From: Aspergillus flavus
Taxonomy: Eukaryota > Ascomycota > Eurotiomycetes > Eurotiales > Aspergillaceae
DNA: 64,000 nt
Assembly (NCBI RefSeq): GCF_009017415.1
Contig: NC_092406.1
Span: 3,224,001-3,288,000 of the forward strand
Reading direction: 5' to 3'
Numbering within the stretch: the stretch's first letter is position 1; every line of letters starts with the position of its first letter. Under the pieces are notes generated by a model. The model did not search any database and was not told where the DNA came from. It was given only the letters and a program-made list of their open reading frames with translations. Shown piece by piece: positions 13,759-25,158 of this stretch. Made by a program: the position numbers and the translations under genes.

Positions 13759-15346
13759 TCAGCTCCAGGCTTCCACCAAGTCACACAACGTCGACTCACC
13801 ACCAACATTCCCAGGGAAAACTACAAAAGGAACACCTCGATGTCTCGAAGTGGACTCATTGCATCGCCACAAAGGCACCCCAGGCGCCGCCTGCCCAACA
13901 ATCAAAGCCCGCTTCATATTCAAGCCTTTAGTCGCAGCATCAGAGGACGTAATCCCACCCTAAAACCATCAGTATCTGACCACACAAACTTCCAACTCCC
14001 AGAACATATCAGAGAGAAGAAAAACAACTAACCTTGGCAATAATATACCTCGGACGAACCTGAATCTGCCTCAACACACTGACCAAGGCACTCGCAACAT
14101 TCGTCCCAATAGCTAGCGACGATAGCTCATTATCTCCCGTGATCAACTTGCGACTCGTCATGACCAAGGTATCCTGGCCAGATTGGAGATGGGACTCGGC
14201 CTCCTGGACTGTCCGCTGAATTGCGCCCGCAGCGCTTTCCGGCGATGCGATCAGTTCTTCGACGTCCATTTCGAGGATGGCGAGTTGCCCTGTTTGTCCG
14301 CGTTTGGAGGTGAGTACGTTCAGCTGGGCTGTTGTCTTGGGCACGTAGGATCCGGCGATGATTAGCCCGCCTGTTTCTCTGGGGATGGGGAGTTGGAGTT
14401 CGCTTGCTGTTATGGGAGATTTGGAGCGGATTCCGAGGCGGGTGGATACGAAGGCTGCGCCGGTGCGGTAGAGGAAGTGTTTCCCTTTTGCTTCGGCTGT
14501 TGCGGGTTAGTTTTCTGGTAGATAACGAGAAATAGGTCGCCGGGGGGAGGGCTTGGTCTACATACCTAATAACAAACCGGCAACGAAGACATGCATATCG
14601 GACTCCGCCGCGGCATTGACGATAATAACACCGCCCCGGGGGATATCCATCAGCTTCTCGTAGACTGCTTCAGGACCCCCTACTCGAATCTCGTGTATCG
14701 AGATCGAGTGCAGCTGTTCCGGCTGAAACCTCCCGGCCGCTTTCTCAACGACATAGTCCCTGAGGTTCGAACTCTTATATCCAAAGGTGGCATCCTTCGC
14801 GAACTGCGTCGTCCCCGCCGGGACCAGGTTCTCCCCCTCAGCCACATAATGCACGTCGTCGACGGTGAAGCGTCCACCCTGGAAGAAGAAAGGAGCTAGC
14901 ACCAACCCGTCCGCGTCCCCAAACACGGACTGCGCAACGTCCGTTTCGAGCGGGAAGTGGCCCCGCAATGTACTGTCGCCGCGCAGGACGATGTCCACTG
15001 TCTCTCCTGCGGATTTGGCGACTTGCGCGACGTTCTCGCAGATCTCGCGGATCAGTTTCTCTGCTTCGAGGGGTGGGAGCGCGCGCGAGTTGGTCAGGAT
15101 GAAGAATCCTGGGGAGTCTTGTTTGAACTCTTCGGTTAGGGTTTCGATGTCCCATACGGTGAGCACGGAGATGTCATGGCATGTTTGTGTTCCGGTGGGG
15201 TCATCGTCGAGTACGACTAGACGGTTGAGGGTTGAGGAGGCCAGGTGTTGGGAGATCTGGTCTTGCGTGTCTGCAGGATATGCGGGGGGCAATTGAGCTA
15301 GTGTGCTTTCGCGTGGTAGAATAGGATAATCTTGTGGGATTGACAT
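13759..15346 (-). CDS. Four-carbon acid sugar kinase (OtnK/DUF1537 family)
   Basis: Three exons from ATG 15346 (MSIPQDYPIL) encode about 470 residues. The N-terminal sugar-binding domain shows LVVLDDDPTGTQTCHDISVLT (LDDDPTGTQT motif), FFILTNSRAL and VLRGDSTLRGHFPLE. After an intron near 14570-14502 comes GGLIIAGSYVPKTTAQL, linking to the nucleotide-binding domain. An intron near 14031-13950 precedes GGITSSDAATKG, the family's hallmark C-terminal motif, and PFVVFPGNVGGE. Bacterial members phosphorylate threonate, erythronate or oxo-tetronates as part of four-carbon acid sugar catabolism. Here no aldolase, epimerase or dehydrogenase of that pathway is adjacent, so the exact substrate is inferred only at family level. 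It has no signal peptide and should be cytosolic. Confidence 0.9.
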
Positions 15347-16045
15347 GATGGCTCGTTTTCCGGTGGAATTTAAGGAATATTAATTGATTTAATTCAAAGA
15401 ATGGTGGTTGTTATGGTTTTGAAGGGGAGAAGCTCTCTATTTCAACCCCACAGACTAGGAAGCAAATGCGGGGGAGAGGATCGGAGACTAGTCCGATCTA
15501 TAGCCAAAACTGAACTTCGGGCTTTCTCTAGAGTATAAGAGAAAATCTAGCAGCTTGTTATCCACAGCACGATCACTCATTGAAAGATCCAATCAGTCTA
15601 ACAGAATAATGCAATCAGGGGAAAATAAGAACAAGGAATATAGGGCTCTCAAAAACACCGCAAGCGCCGTGACATGTGCAGAGAAGATGCAAAATGGTCA
15701 TGACTATGACAATGATGCAGATGCAGTTGATCCAAACGAGAATAGGAAAAAAAAAAAAAAAGAAAAAGAAAAGAAAAGAATGATCGTATAGATCCCAACC
15801 AGTCATTACGCATGTCCTTCCTTCCCTTTTATTGTGAATAGCAGAAACCGTTCCCTTGCACTCCTCAAGTCTCATCGCACGCAATGCTCAAGAGATCTCA
15901 TCATAAAAATAAGTAGAAACGAAAGGCAACCCACCCATCCATCCGAACCGGTCATTAAGGAAGCCCCAACAAAAGAGATTCGAGATAGTATTAGTGAAGG
16001 CAAGCAGAATGGGACAGTCCCATATTTCCTGTCATAAGCGACGAT
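15347..16045. other. Intergenic: sugar kinase promoter and CDC45 3' region
   Basis: This 699-bp stretch has no supported gene. It includes an A-rich tract with a run of 15 A at 15747-15761, continuing as mixed A/G to about 15780. The adjacent lysine-rich or phenylalanine-rich frames are artefacts of this tract. Confidence 0.5.
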
Positions 16046-18681
16046 TTAGCCGACAACACTGCGGAAACTCAAGGCTTCAAGGAAGGCTCCGAGGTCTTCC
16101 TTCTGCACTTCGACCACGCAGTGATCAAAGCTGTTAATACGAACGCGAGTGTTGGTTTCTTGGACAACTTCTTGGAAAGCAATTCCAAAACGGTTCCGCA
16201 GAAGATGTTTATCGGCGCGTGTATCGTCTTCGTCTTCCGACTCGGACTCCGATTCAGAGGATGATTCTTCCTCTTCGCTTTCTTCGAAGTCTTCTTCACC
16301 GTCCGCTTCCCGTTGAGCTCGCTCTGACGCACGCTTCGCTCGCCGCTCTTCCTTTTCCTTTCGTTTCGTCTCTTTGGCTTCTTTCTTTTTCCGACGTTCT
16401 TCTCGCTGTTTATTCAAAGCGGCGAAGTCAACCACACCACCTCCCCCACCAGTACCGACAACTACATAAAGGTCTCGATCTTCATCCAGTCCGGCCAGTA
16501 CCAAAGGGGTTCCTGTTGCACGCTTGCGCCCAATCTTAACTGAATCGCCTCGCTCCCGCTCCTGTACCCGAATTGCCTCGGCAATCCACAAGGCCAACTT
16601 AGTCAACGCCCCTGGGTTAGTGAACAACTTGACATCCGGTCCATCTTTGACAACAGCGATGCGAAACGCACGCAAGTGTCGAATCTGATGCTTTGCAAGT
16701 AAAGAAGTTCCGGTGCGTAAAATCGAGCGGTGGAGGTGTTGAGCAAGGGGGAGTGCCTCTAGGAGAAGCGTGGGTGACTCGGAGGTTAGAGATAGGGCGT
16801 CATATGCACACCAGAATCGGGGCACAATACTGGCTAGATCCGACTCGGTAGAGTCGGCGCCATTCAATCCGGGCGCACTCCTTGGTCGCGACAGGTGTTT
16901 TGTGTCCCAAGACCCAAGTGCCTCCTCTGGCCCGACCTCGAGCATGGCGCCAATGATGATACCCACGTCGGTAGCAGATAAACAAGCCTTCCAGCCCCAG
17001 CAGCGCACGAAACCCCATCCCTCACGAGAGGCAGCATGTCCAGATGCCTCCGCGGGTACCAAACCATCCAGGCCGTACATTGGTGCATACTTAAGGAGGC
17101 GTTGACGTAGTACTCGTTTTAATTCCATGTCCATATGGGTGTAACTCTGGTGAGACTGGCTCAAGCTGATGCCCATCTTAGCTAGGAGTTTGTTAAGTCG
17201 TTTCCTACCATTCTCGGTCCACACATGTAATCGTGATGCTAAGTAGGGGCTGTGGAGCATGCTATCATATAGCGACCAGTGTCGTATAAGAATGAATCTA
17301 GGTTCAGGCGATAGACGAATGGATTTATCTGTAGGCGACTTTGCCGTGGTTGGGATAACACCGTTGATCTCTCCTCTTATATCTCGATCACGTTCGTAAG
17401 GGTCCGGCGGATTCAGTCGATGGACCTCGTCTCGTAAAATCTGTCGTATACGCTCACCCCGTTCTCCACCCCAGCCAGCTGACCCTCCAGATTCCGACGA
17501 GTTGGAGATACCGACCCCAGACATTGTACGGCCGCTAAGCTCTAAACTAGATGCACCGACAATGGCAAGCCAGAGTAGGTCGTTGTCTTCGCGACCAAGC
17601 TCCGATGCCAAAGAGTACACAAGAGACGATATAGGTTCTGAGTATGAGGTGCCGGAGGAATAGTAATTCTGCAGCACACTCTCGTGTTTTCGTTTTAGTC
17701 GCAGGAGGCGCCGTTTCAACGAGCGCGCGGATGGCTGTTTAGGTTGTGCAAGCGACGGCGATTCTAATACTGGTGTGACAGCGCGTGACGAATGGAAGGG
17801 ATCATGCGCTCTGGGCCGTTGGCGAGTTGGGGAAGAAGCAAGCGAGGACCCCTACAAGCTACATTAGTACCACAATTTAAGGACTGCCCACCCCACGTAG
17901 AACATACCGAATTGCTTCTCCTCCGTTGACGAGGCGGCCCGTCCTCCTCGTCAGATTCATCCTCATCGTCCGTCCGCGACCATGACTTGCGTTTTCTAGA
18001 ATCCGAACTAGACGGTTGGTCTACTTCCCCTTCACTGCCCGAATCATCACCGAGATCCTCCTCGTCCTCTTCATCTACCTCCGGCATCTCTACCAATGCG
18101 CAATATGCTTCTCGCTCCTTGGTCATGTCCTCCTCGATATCCCCATCGTCGTAGACCACGATACCCCCACTACTTGATTTGTATGACGGTGTGATACATC
18201 CCTTGTTCACACCTCGCGTTTTCCGTCGCGCATTGGCATCAATCTCGCCTAGCGCTTGTTCTGGCATGGGCTCGCCACCAAAGACGTTGGCTAAATTCCA
18301 CGGTCGTCTCGCATCAAACACCCAGACCTCAACCCCGCCCATATCCTCCACATCATCCTCGGGGTTACTGAGACAAAGTATCTCGCTCAGGTCCACCAGG
18401 CCGCCCACGCCTAGACATATTACCACGCCGCCACTACCACCATTAGTAGTCTGCATGGGCTTAACGAGGTCCTCCCCCGCACGAGACAGGTCGCCATATC
18501 CCGCAACTGGTTGGATCTTGTGGGGTATATAGTCGCGTTTTAGCAGAGCAGTGAGAATTCGACAAGCACAGAGCGCATCGGGCTCCAGAGCCACAAGAAT
18601 TAACACAGGCGGAGACAGCGGATGGTGTGATCGGAGGAGTTGTAGGTAAAGGTGCGATATAAGCTGGCGAGGTAGATACAT
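16046..18681 (-). CDS. cdc45: DNA replication initiation factor Cdc45
   Basis: Two exons (18681-17908 and 17851-16046) encode 859 residues. The chosen start gives MYLPRQLISHLY, matching the usual Cdc45 N-terminus; an in-frame ATG at 18726 would add 15 residues. The N-terminal RecJ/DHH-like region shows LVALEPDALCACRILTALLK and a conserved glycine-rich CLGVGGLVDL segment. Two acidic clusters are visible, one near residues 190-240 and one near 740-790 (EESEEEESSSESESESED), the second preceded by a Lys/Arg/Glu coiled-coil-like stretch. The protein ends with FEEV-type C-terminal sequence NSFDHCVVEVQKEDLGAFLE. Cdc45 joins Mcm2-7 and GINS to form the CMG replicative helicase in the nucleus. Length is above yeast Cdc45 (650) and typical for filamentous ascomycetes. 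Confidence 0.95.
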
Positions 18682-19522
18682 GGCAGCCGGGGGAGTCGAC
18701 GAACGATACGTGAACGAAGGAGCCAACAGATACTGAAGTTAGGCCTCCAAGAGGCCCTGCTCTAAGCTGAGAAACAATCAAACCACGGACTGTTCACACA
18801 AACAAAGTCAATGGTGTTTTGGTTGGCTCCATTCCCAGGTGTTGGCGAGTCTCTTGGGGTAACAAAAGCAATTCGTCGCGAATGTCCAGACGCGTCGGGG
18901 ACGTGCCACACGTGCGGAGATTGCCGCCAAGCCCGCTTTTTAGTTCAATAAATTAAATTTCCTGGCATAAAACATCATTCATGACCCGCATAACTTACTA
19001 GTCAGAGAATAAGCAAGGGAAAGATAATAGTAAATAATATAACGATAGTTAACAAGTAGGTCAAACATTTTCACAGATCCTAGTCGACAGATCCTAGTCG
19101 GATTTGTCGTAAACAGTCCTCTCAGTATCACACTAGAATCTTAAAAGAAGAATTAATGCACAAGGACATTCTCTGCTTCTTTGTTTTCTTGAGATACATA
19201 GATCTGAGGTAGATGAATTGTACTCTTAATTAGATTCAAGGATGAAGAGCGTCTGAAATGCCGTCAATGCCAGAGATCTAGCTGAAGTCTGTCCATTATG
19301 TGCGAAAAAGGCATCTATTAAGAGAGAGAAGAAAAGAAAAATAACAATCCAACAACGCCTATCAATACTCCTGAAACTAGGTATCAAATAATGCAAGATC
19401 ACAGGTTGTAGTCACACTGTACGCTGGTAGTATAGGAAAGCACAACTGAATGCCATGGATGAGCAGAAGAATAAGACTATAGAGACACGAAATATATAGT
19501 TGGGTCGAGATTCAGACCACGA
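18682..19522. other. Intergenic: CDC45 promoter and GPI8 3' region
   Basis: This 841-bp stretch lies between two minus-strand genes. The 18940-19480 part is AT-rich and fits a 3' UTR. A short direct repeat 'cagatcctagtcg' occurs twice at 19074-19098. The CDC45-proximal part contains 'acgtgccacacgtgc' around 18900, a CACGTG-like E-box. MCB (ACGCGT-type) sites typical of replication genes are suggested only by 'gacgcgtcg' near 18890. Confidence 0.45.
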
Positions 19523-20734
19523 TCAAACTGAGGACCTGCCTAAGATCGATCCAGTCAGCCAGACAGCAGCGCAGATCCCCAAAACAGAAGCTCCGACTAG
19601 TCGCTTTTCCCAAGGAGCTTCTTGGGACATTTTGGCAGGCTCAAAATTCTTCCTCGCCGAGTGAGGTGATAAAGAAACTTGCAATCCGGAGTTGTCATTA
19701 CCTGCGCGAAGCGACGAGTCGTTTTGACTGACCAAGTATTCTCGATCGCGTGCACGCCATTTCTCAACCAGTCGCGCAATCTCAATAAGGTCTTCCTTTA
19801 GAGATCCCGGGTCAGTCGCGGTGGTATTCTCAACCTCAATGTTCTGGACATTTCCGAAAAAGTCCACCACCGTCCGTAGGCGGCCCTCCTGCTCGGCACC
19901 AGGGAACAGATCCCATCGCACACCGGGTTGTGAGTGGATCTTGGTTTCGTCGTACGAATCGAACAAGTCGCCCAGTGTCAGTTTAGAGTTCGCACTTGTT
20001 ACCTGAGTTTCAAGGAACTCGAGCACATAGTACGTCCAGCGGTCAATCACTGCAACTCCGACATCGTTGTCGGCATGATGAGAGTATGATGACTGATCAA
20101 GCTCGCTGGACCCGGTGGCAATGATATTGGGCGAATAGAAATGCGTATACATTGTGTTGGCCTGACAGGTATCGATCATGAACAGTAGCTCGTGATAACG
20201 CTTCTTCTCCCACATCTGACCGAAGGCATCCGCCAAGTCCCAGGCTCCAATCTCCTCGGAGTCCTGAAACTTGAGAAACTGGTCTCCTCCATGTCCGGTC
20301 ATATACACAAGTACATTACTTCCAGCGTCAGAGCCAAGGCGTTTGCTCCGTGGCACATCTTCGTCTAGCCGATCGGTCAAGAGACGGATGAAATTCTCCA
20401 CGGTTACCTCGTAGCCCCGGTAATCCACCTCAATATTGTCTCCGTAAAGGTCGACTGCGCGATCCGCATTGCTGTACACTGTTCCAGGGAACACATTGCG
20501 AGGGTTGCAGGCCATATCGTCGGGGAGCATCAGGATAATCTGCGAATCGGGGATTCCGAGGCGCTTGACGGTACGGTACAGCGAGAGGACATTTGCGAGG
20601 TGGCGGTAATTAAACCAAAAGCGCGAGGTCGAAACTAGAACGGCCCAATTTGACGTATGCTCAGATGAAGCCAAAGACGCAAAGAGAGTGAGGAGGAAGG
20701 GAAGGGCTCTAAGGAGCCCAAAGTATGGAGACAT
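19523..20734 (-). CDS. gpi8: GPI transamidase catalytic subunit Gpi8/PIG-K
   Basis: A single exon from ATG 20734 encodes 403 residues, the family's usual length. A signal peptide (about residues 1-24, LLRALPFLLTLFASLASS) is followed by the C13 legumain-like protease domain: NWAVLVSTSRFWFNYRH, MLPDDMACNPRN, the catalytic His in YMTGHGGDQF and catalytic Cys in FMIDTCQANTMY. Further conserved blocks are IIATGSSELDQSSYSHH and DRWTYYVLEFLE. A C-terminal membrane segment (VLGICAAVWLTGSIL) anchors it in the ER. It cleaves the C-terminal signal of GPI-anchor precursors and transfers them to GPI within the transamidase complex. It is divergent from the P450 gene over 551 bp. Confidence 0.97.
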   Translation of the reverse strand: MSPYFGLLRALPFLLTLFASLASSEHTSNWAVLVSTSRFWFNYRHLANVLSLYRTVKRLGIPDSQIILMLPDDMACNPRNVFPGTVYSNADRAVDLYGDNIEVDYRGYEVTVENFIRLLTDRLDEDVPRSKRLGSDAGSNVLVYMTGHGGDQFLKFQDSEEIGAWDLADAFGQMWEKKRYHELLFMIDTCQANTMYTHFYSPNIIATGSSELDQSSYSHHADNDVGVAVIDRWTYYVLEFLETQVTSANSKLTLGDLFDSYDETKIHSQPGVRWDLFPGAEQEGRLRTVVDFFGNVQNIEVENTTATDPGSLKEDLIEIARLVEKWRARDREYLVSQNDSSLRAGNDNSGLQVSLSPHSARKNFEPAKMSQEAPWEKRLVGASVLGICAAVWLTGSILGRSSV

Positions 20735-21285
20735 AGTGAGCGCTCGAACGTCAAATCATAATAGAACTAGAGAGAGGTTGCGTGAGGAACGACAGACAAG
20801 GGCGACAACAGTAGTGCAATAAAGGAGTGGGCACAACTAGGTAGGTGGATACATATGAAGAAGTAATGTAGTAAGTAGTATCCTTATCAATTCATGTGGA
20901 AAAGGACAGCCAGAAAGAGGGCCACATCGGGAAGATCACTCAGGCATCAATCGAAACTCAAAAGTTAACGCCTGAGGCACCTAATATCACAAACGGAAAG
21001 ATTCGCAGCCTGAGGCAACAAAAGGATAGACAAAAGCGGAGTTCCTACTAATCACATTGACGTCTTTGGCGGTACTGGAGTGAAGTAATAGTAGAAGTAG
21101 TACAAGCTGAGGTCACGGTACTTTGTAGGGATAGCTTCAGTAAGTTGATCGGAGAGTGTGACAGGAAAGTGGTCTTTTTAAATAAGAACGGGATAATCAT
21201 CCGCTTTGGCTCCTGGTCTATATTAACAGAGAGGTCGAGACTATTTCCATCTTTTCGGCTATTGCTACTGACAGATCGCAGAAGC
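20735..21285. promoter_or_regulatory. Divergent promoter region: GPI8 / P450
   Basis: This 551-bp stretch separates divergently transcribed genes. The 'tgaggcacctaatatcac' and 'ctgaggcaacaaaagg' phrases give two CTGAGGCA-type copies near 20970 and 21010, a weak direct repeat. No gene is supported. Confidence 0.45.
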
Positions 21286-23259
21286 ATGCTGGGGATCATC
21301 CTTTTTTCTCTATTCATCAGTTATACTGCCTACCTAGGTCTCTGTTTCCTTCGACACTGGAGTCTTGCGCGGAAGATCGGATTGCCATACGTCTCATTTC
21401 CTATCTCGTCGCATAATATATTGTTCTTATCTCTTTTCGAGACTCGGTTCGTTCCATATGTGATCAACACGTGGCTCTCACCCAAGTTGGCCGATTTTAT
21501 CTATGGTAGCGCCTTCAAAACGCGCTGGGCAGCAAGAGACCGTCTCCACAGGAGGTATGGGGGAGTTTATATGCTTATTACCCCATCCGTATCAACTTGC
21601 ATGGTGTGCGACGCCTCAGTAGCCTCTCAGATCTGCATGTCTCGTCATGGTTTCCCAAAGCCCATCAAACAATATGGTAAATCATGTTGACGTGACTCGC
21701 ATATTACCGCAAGACTAATGGATAGCCACATTACAGGGGCTCTGGAGATGTATGGTCCCAACATTGTCACAGTAAGGTGTCCGAACGGTTTTCTGCATTG
21801 ATATCGAGTGTTCAGAGTCTCAGCTAATGTATCACAGTCTGAAGGCTCTCAATGGGCACATCTGCGTCGACATACAGCGACACCGTTCAATGAGAGAAAT
21901 AGCGCCTTGGTTTGGGAGGAAACAATTCGCCAGACCAAAGAAATGGTGCAATATTGGGAGGACGAGTACTCTCGAAGCTCTTCAGCGTCCGAATTTATTC
22001 TGACAGACACTAGAGAGGATATCTTAAAATTCACTCTCAATATTATCTGCAGTGTTGGATACGGAGTGAAGCTTCCGTTCAGACCCGGCCTTGAAAATTC
22101 GACTGAAAGTGCTGAAGGCTTGTTCAAAGATGCCATAACACCTTTACCAGGCTACCACTTCACATTCCGCTCTGCGATGGAGTACTTGAATAAGCATATC
22201 ACCTCGATGTTCATAGCTAATGGCCTCCTTCCCAAAGGTATCCCACGGTCCGTACTGCCATTTTTCAAGAAAGACTTTGATGCGTTCGACGATATAGGCA
22301 GGTATCTGCGGGCTTTAGTATCGACGGCTGAAACAAAAGAAACCCTATCTCAGAATTTAATTGATGGCTTAGTCAGATCTAAACAGAAGATAGATAAAGA
22401 CCAAGGACTTGACCCTGAGCTTACGGAGGATGAAATACTTGGGAATCTGTTCGTATTCACAATCGCAGGGCATGAAACCACTGCTGTTTCTCTTCGGTTT
22501 GCTCTTGTGCTCCTTGCTCTCAATCAAGATGCACAAGAGTATCTGTACGAGGGAATTCGAGAAGCAACATATGACGAGCCTCGTAACCCTGTCGAGTGGG
22601 ATTATAGACGGGTTTACCCAAAGCTCGTTAGCCCCTTGTGCGTAATGGTATGTGGCATAACCCGCCTTTGTGATTGTCGTTGTTCCGAGATTGATCACAA
22701 AGTCCATTAGCTTGAGACACTTCGGATGTATCCTCCAGTGTCAGGCATTCCCCGGTGGACGGGAGACTCCGCAGTCAATATCACGTACCATAACCAGCCT
22801 TACCTTCTTCCGCCGCATGTTTACGTCAATGTCAATGCCAGTGGGCTTCATTATTCCGAAGAGTACTGGGGCCCAGATGCAGCTGTGTTCGATCCCAAGA
22901 GATGGGACAAACAGAACACGAGAAGCTTCCTCGCGAAGAATAAGGAAGGTGGTCTGTCCGGACCAGGGTTGGAATACGACACAATCCATAAGCCAGTACG
23001 AGGCTCATATATCCCTTTCAGCGACGGCTTCCGATCGTGTATAGGCAAGAAATTTGCTCAAGTTGAGTTTGTAGTTGCCATGGCCATCATCTTTCGTGAG
23101 TATCGCGTTATGTTGGCGAAATCCAATGAGCGTGAGACCGAGGACGATCTGCGTCGGAGGGCGGAGAAAGTTTTAGGGGAAAGTACTGCGTTTATCACGC
23201 TGTCGATGCGTGATGAAGTACCGCTGTTGTTCCAGAAACGGTGCGTTAGCAAGGCTTGA
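21286..23259 (+). CDS. Cytochrome P450 monooxygenase
   Basis: Four exons join from ATG 21286 with introns near 21677-21736, 21774-21837 and 22648-22709, giving about 590 residues. An N-terminal membrane anchor (IILFSLFISYTAYLGLCFL) precedes the P450 fold. The C-helix region is WAHLRRHTATPFNE, the I-helix oxygen-activation motif is AGHETTA, the K-helix ExxR is in LETLRMYPP, the PERF-like element is FDPKRW, and the haem-binding loop is FSDGFRSCIGKKFAQVE with the axial Cys. All key residues are present, so it should be an active ER-bound oxygenase. No PKS, NRPS or terpene synthase lies nearby, so it appears as an orphan P450; its substrate is unknown. It is followed by a gene-poor stretch. Confidence 0.93.
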
Positions 23260-23901
23260 TGGTCATGTAGCTTAGTCGCAGTTAATATGGACAGAGAACG
23301 TGCCATAATTGCTTTAGGTGTCACATTTGGGTCATCCCATACTGTCAATCGCAGCCCTTCTTTCTTTCCCTCTTCGGCGTTTTCCACCTTCTTTCGATAT
23401 GAGATTCCGTTGGTGTCTCTGATGGAAACATTGTGCAACGATATTGCAGCAGACTTAAGCCTCTATACTTGTTCACACAACACCTCATTATGATAGCCAC
23501 CAGTAAACAATCATTATGATTAAATGAAAGCGACGTAACCGCAAAGTTCTGTATATAACTGGGAGAAAGAATCGGGTTGCTGCACATAGCAAAACGCATG
23601 AGAGGCTTGTGGATGGATCGCAAGCAAGGGCGCTAACAGCAGGATAGGGTAATGCTATGGTTTTCTTGGCCCAACCCATGCTCTAGGTACAGTCCCACGG
23701 TTTGTAGTGGGGAGGAAGGTGGATTGTGATAAGTTCAACCCAATGCCGTGAGTGGTGGTGTTTAACGAAAGTCGCCAAGCATCTCCCGCAGCCCTAAATC
23801 AGGGGGTTGACGAGGCGCAGCAAGGCATCATCGGCTTGATTGCTTCAAATTACCAAATATTGGATAGATACCATTTCTAACAGCGGTGCAGCATTAGATA
23901 G
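23260..23901. other. Intergenic, P450 3' region
   Basis: This 642-bp stretch holds the P450 3' UTR and unassigned DNA. Short frames of 60-90 codons exist on both strands but none carries a domain or convincing start context. Confidence 0.45.
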
Positions 23902-24375
23902 GAACGAACCATAGTTCGGAAGATCACCGATGCCACCTGTCGAACAGAAACCCCTTCACTGATCCTGGCCATCGCGGTCAGACGAGCCAAACTCTTCGGC
24001 CTTGTTACCCATGCAACGGCTATAGCACCTTTTCTTATAGACTCTATTAGAAATAGAGCCGATGTTGTCCGTGATCCGTAGATTAGGAGCATAGAAGAGT
24101 GTACCGAATTTTCTTTTAGGGCATGTATGCCTGCACAGGTGACAGGACTGTAGCTGTCTCATGGTCATTCCATCATAGAGAGCTTCAGCGATGTGGACGA
24201 TTACATTCTGTTTACTTGCCCTCAGCAAGTTGTCGCCCTTGGAGCAACCTCCGCTCTTCAAATGAATATATGCACAGCAGTAGCAAACCGGCCTGGTGGA
24301 GGTTGGCCAACGATCTCTGGAGATCCATCATTCTTCTCCGACTGCTACACCAGCCATTGCAGCGTGCTTTCGTAA
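23902..24375 (+). pseudogene. Cys-containing reading frame broken by two amber codons (relic or multi-exon gene)
   Basis: One frame runs 158 codons from 23902 to a TAA at 24373-24375, interrupted by TAG at 24079-24081 and 24151-24153. The conceptual product looks protein-like: CRTETPSLILAIAVRRAKLF near the start, an EECTEFSFRACM block, then DDYILFTCPQQVVALG and GGGWPTISGDPSFFSDC near the end, with several Cys. An intron-like branch point and acceptor (tctaac...gatag) immediately precedes it. I do not recognise the family. It may be a decayed gene for a small, possibly secreted protein, a multi-exon gene whose introns I could not place in phase, or chance. No ATG-led first exon or signal peptide was found upstream. 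Confidence 0.3.
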
Positions 24376-24540
24376 ATAGACTTATTTCTCTTCCAAATGG
24401 CCCACAATCCTTAGTTTCAATATATTATACTGGATATAAGTGACATCTGTGGCACTTGAGTAAACCTGACCCTGAACTTTACACAAAATAGACGTTACAC
24501 TTCCAACCGTTCAAGGACAGGGTCCTAAGCAGCTAGAAAG

Positions 24541-24608
24541 TTAGCTAGTTTGGTAGAGCATGCGCCTATTATAGTACAGTATTCAGTAGACTGGCATCTC
24601 AATCCGCC
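24541..24608 (+). other. tRNA-like relic (A-box and B-box-like motifs)
   Basis: The segment TTAGCTAGTTTGGTAGAGCA at 24541-24560 resembles a tRNA D-arm and internal A box (TRGCNNAGYNGG with a one-base shift). About 40 bp downstream, CATCTCAATCCGCC at 24595-24608 resembles a degenerate B box. No acceptor stem can be paired, so this is not a functional tRNA. It could be a tRNA pseudogene or the head of a decayed tRNA-derived SINE, or coincidence. Confidence 0.25.
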
Positions 24609-25158
24609 AAGCACTTGGGTTGTAGTAGCCTCCTTTGTGTAGCGATTAGCGTAGGTCGTGGAGGGGATTGAGTCGGTCCATCAGAATTTTCACTCTTAGT
24701 ATTGCCCTCTCGTTTTGATAATCCTATAGACTATAGTGTCGTCGTCACGCCACCCATTCAGAAGATCAGTAAAATATTAAAGTGCGGGAAATACATTCCC
24801 TCAGGCGACACGCTCTGTGTCCCGGAACAAAGGATAGAGCAAGTCAACTATGGATAGCGACGCCTATCACGTACTGTTTGAGGAAACTGACCTGGCATAG
24901 CCCCGCCAGAGGTCTGAGTTTAGTCAATACAGGGAGGTGGAGACGTTTTTGTTGTGTATCTTGAAACAATCTAACATGAACGGGCAAATATCCAAGCCAA
25001 CACCTGCAGCGGATCCAAGTGGGCCAGTCCCTTCAGCCATCTTGCACCTGGCCCACGATAGGAGTAAATTGAGTATATCAAAAGACGATACTTAATCTTT
25101 TCGTTGTAGACATGGGGGAAGATTCAAGAGGTAAGGTCAAAAGAAGATTGTCTTTACC
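24609..25158. other. Intergenic: promoter region of the GT32 gene
   Basis: This 550-bp stretch has no supported gene and should contain the promoter and leader of the plus-strand glycosyltransferase. No clear operator was seen. Confidence 0.45.

Noticed and set aside
14591..15296. Several plus-strand frames of 60-143 codons over the sugar kinase
   Set aside because: They mirror the long first exon of the minus-strand kinase, which carries the LDDDPTGTQT and RGDSTLRGH motifs.
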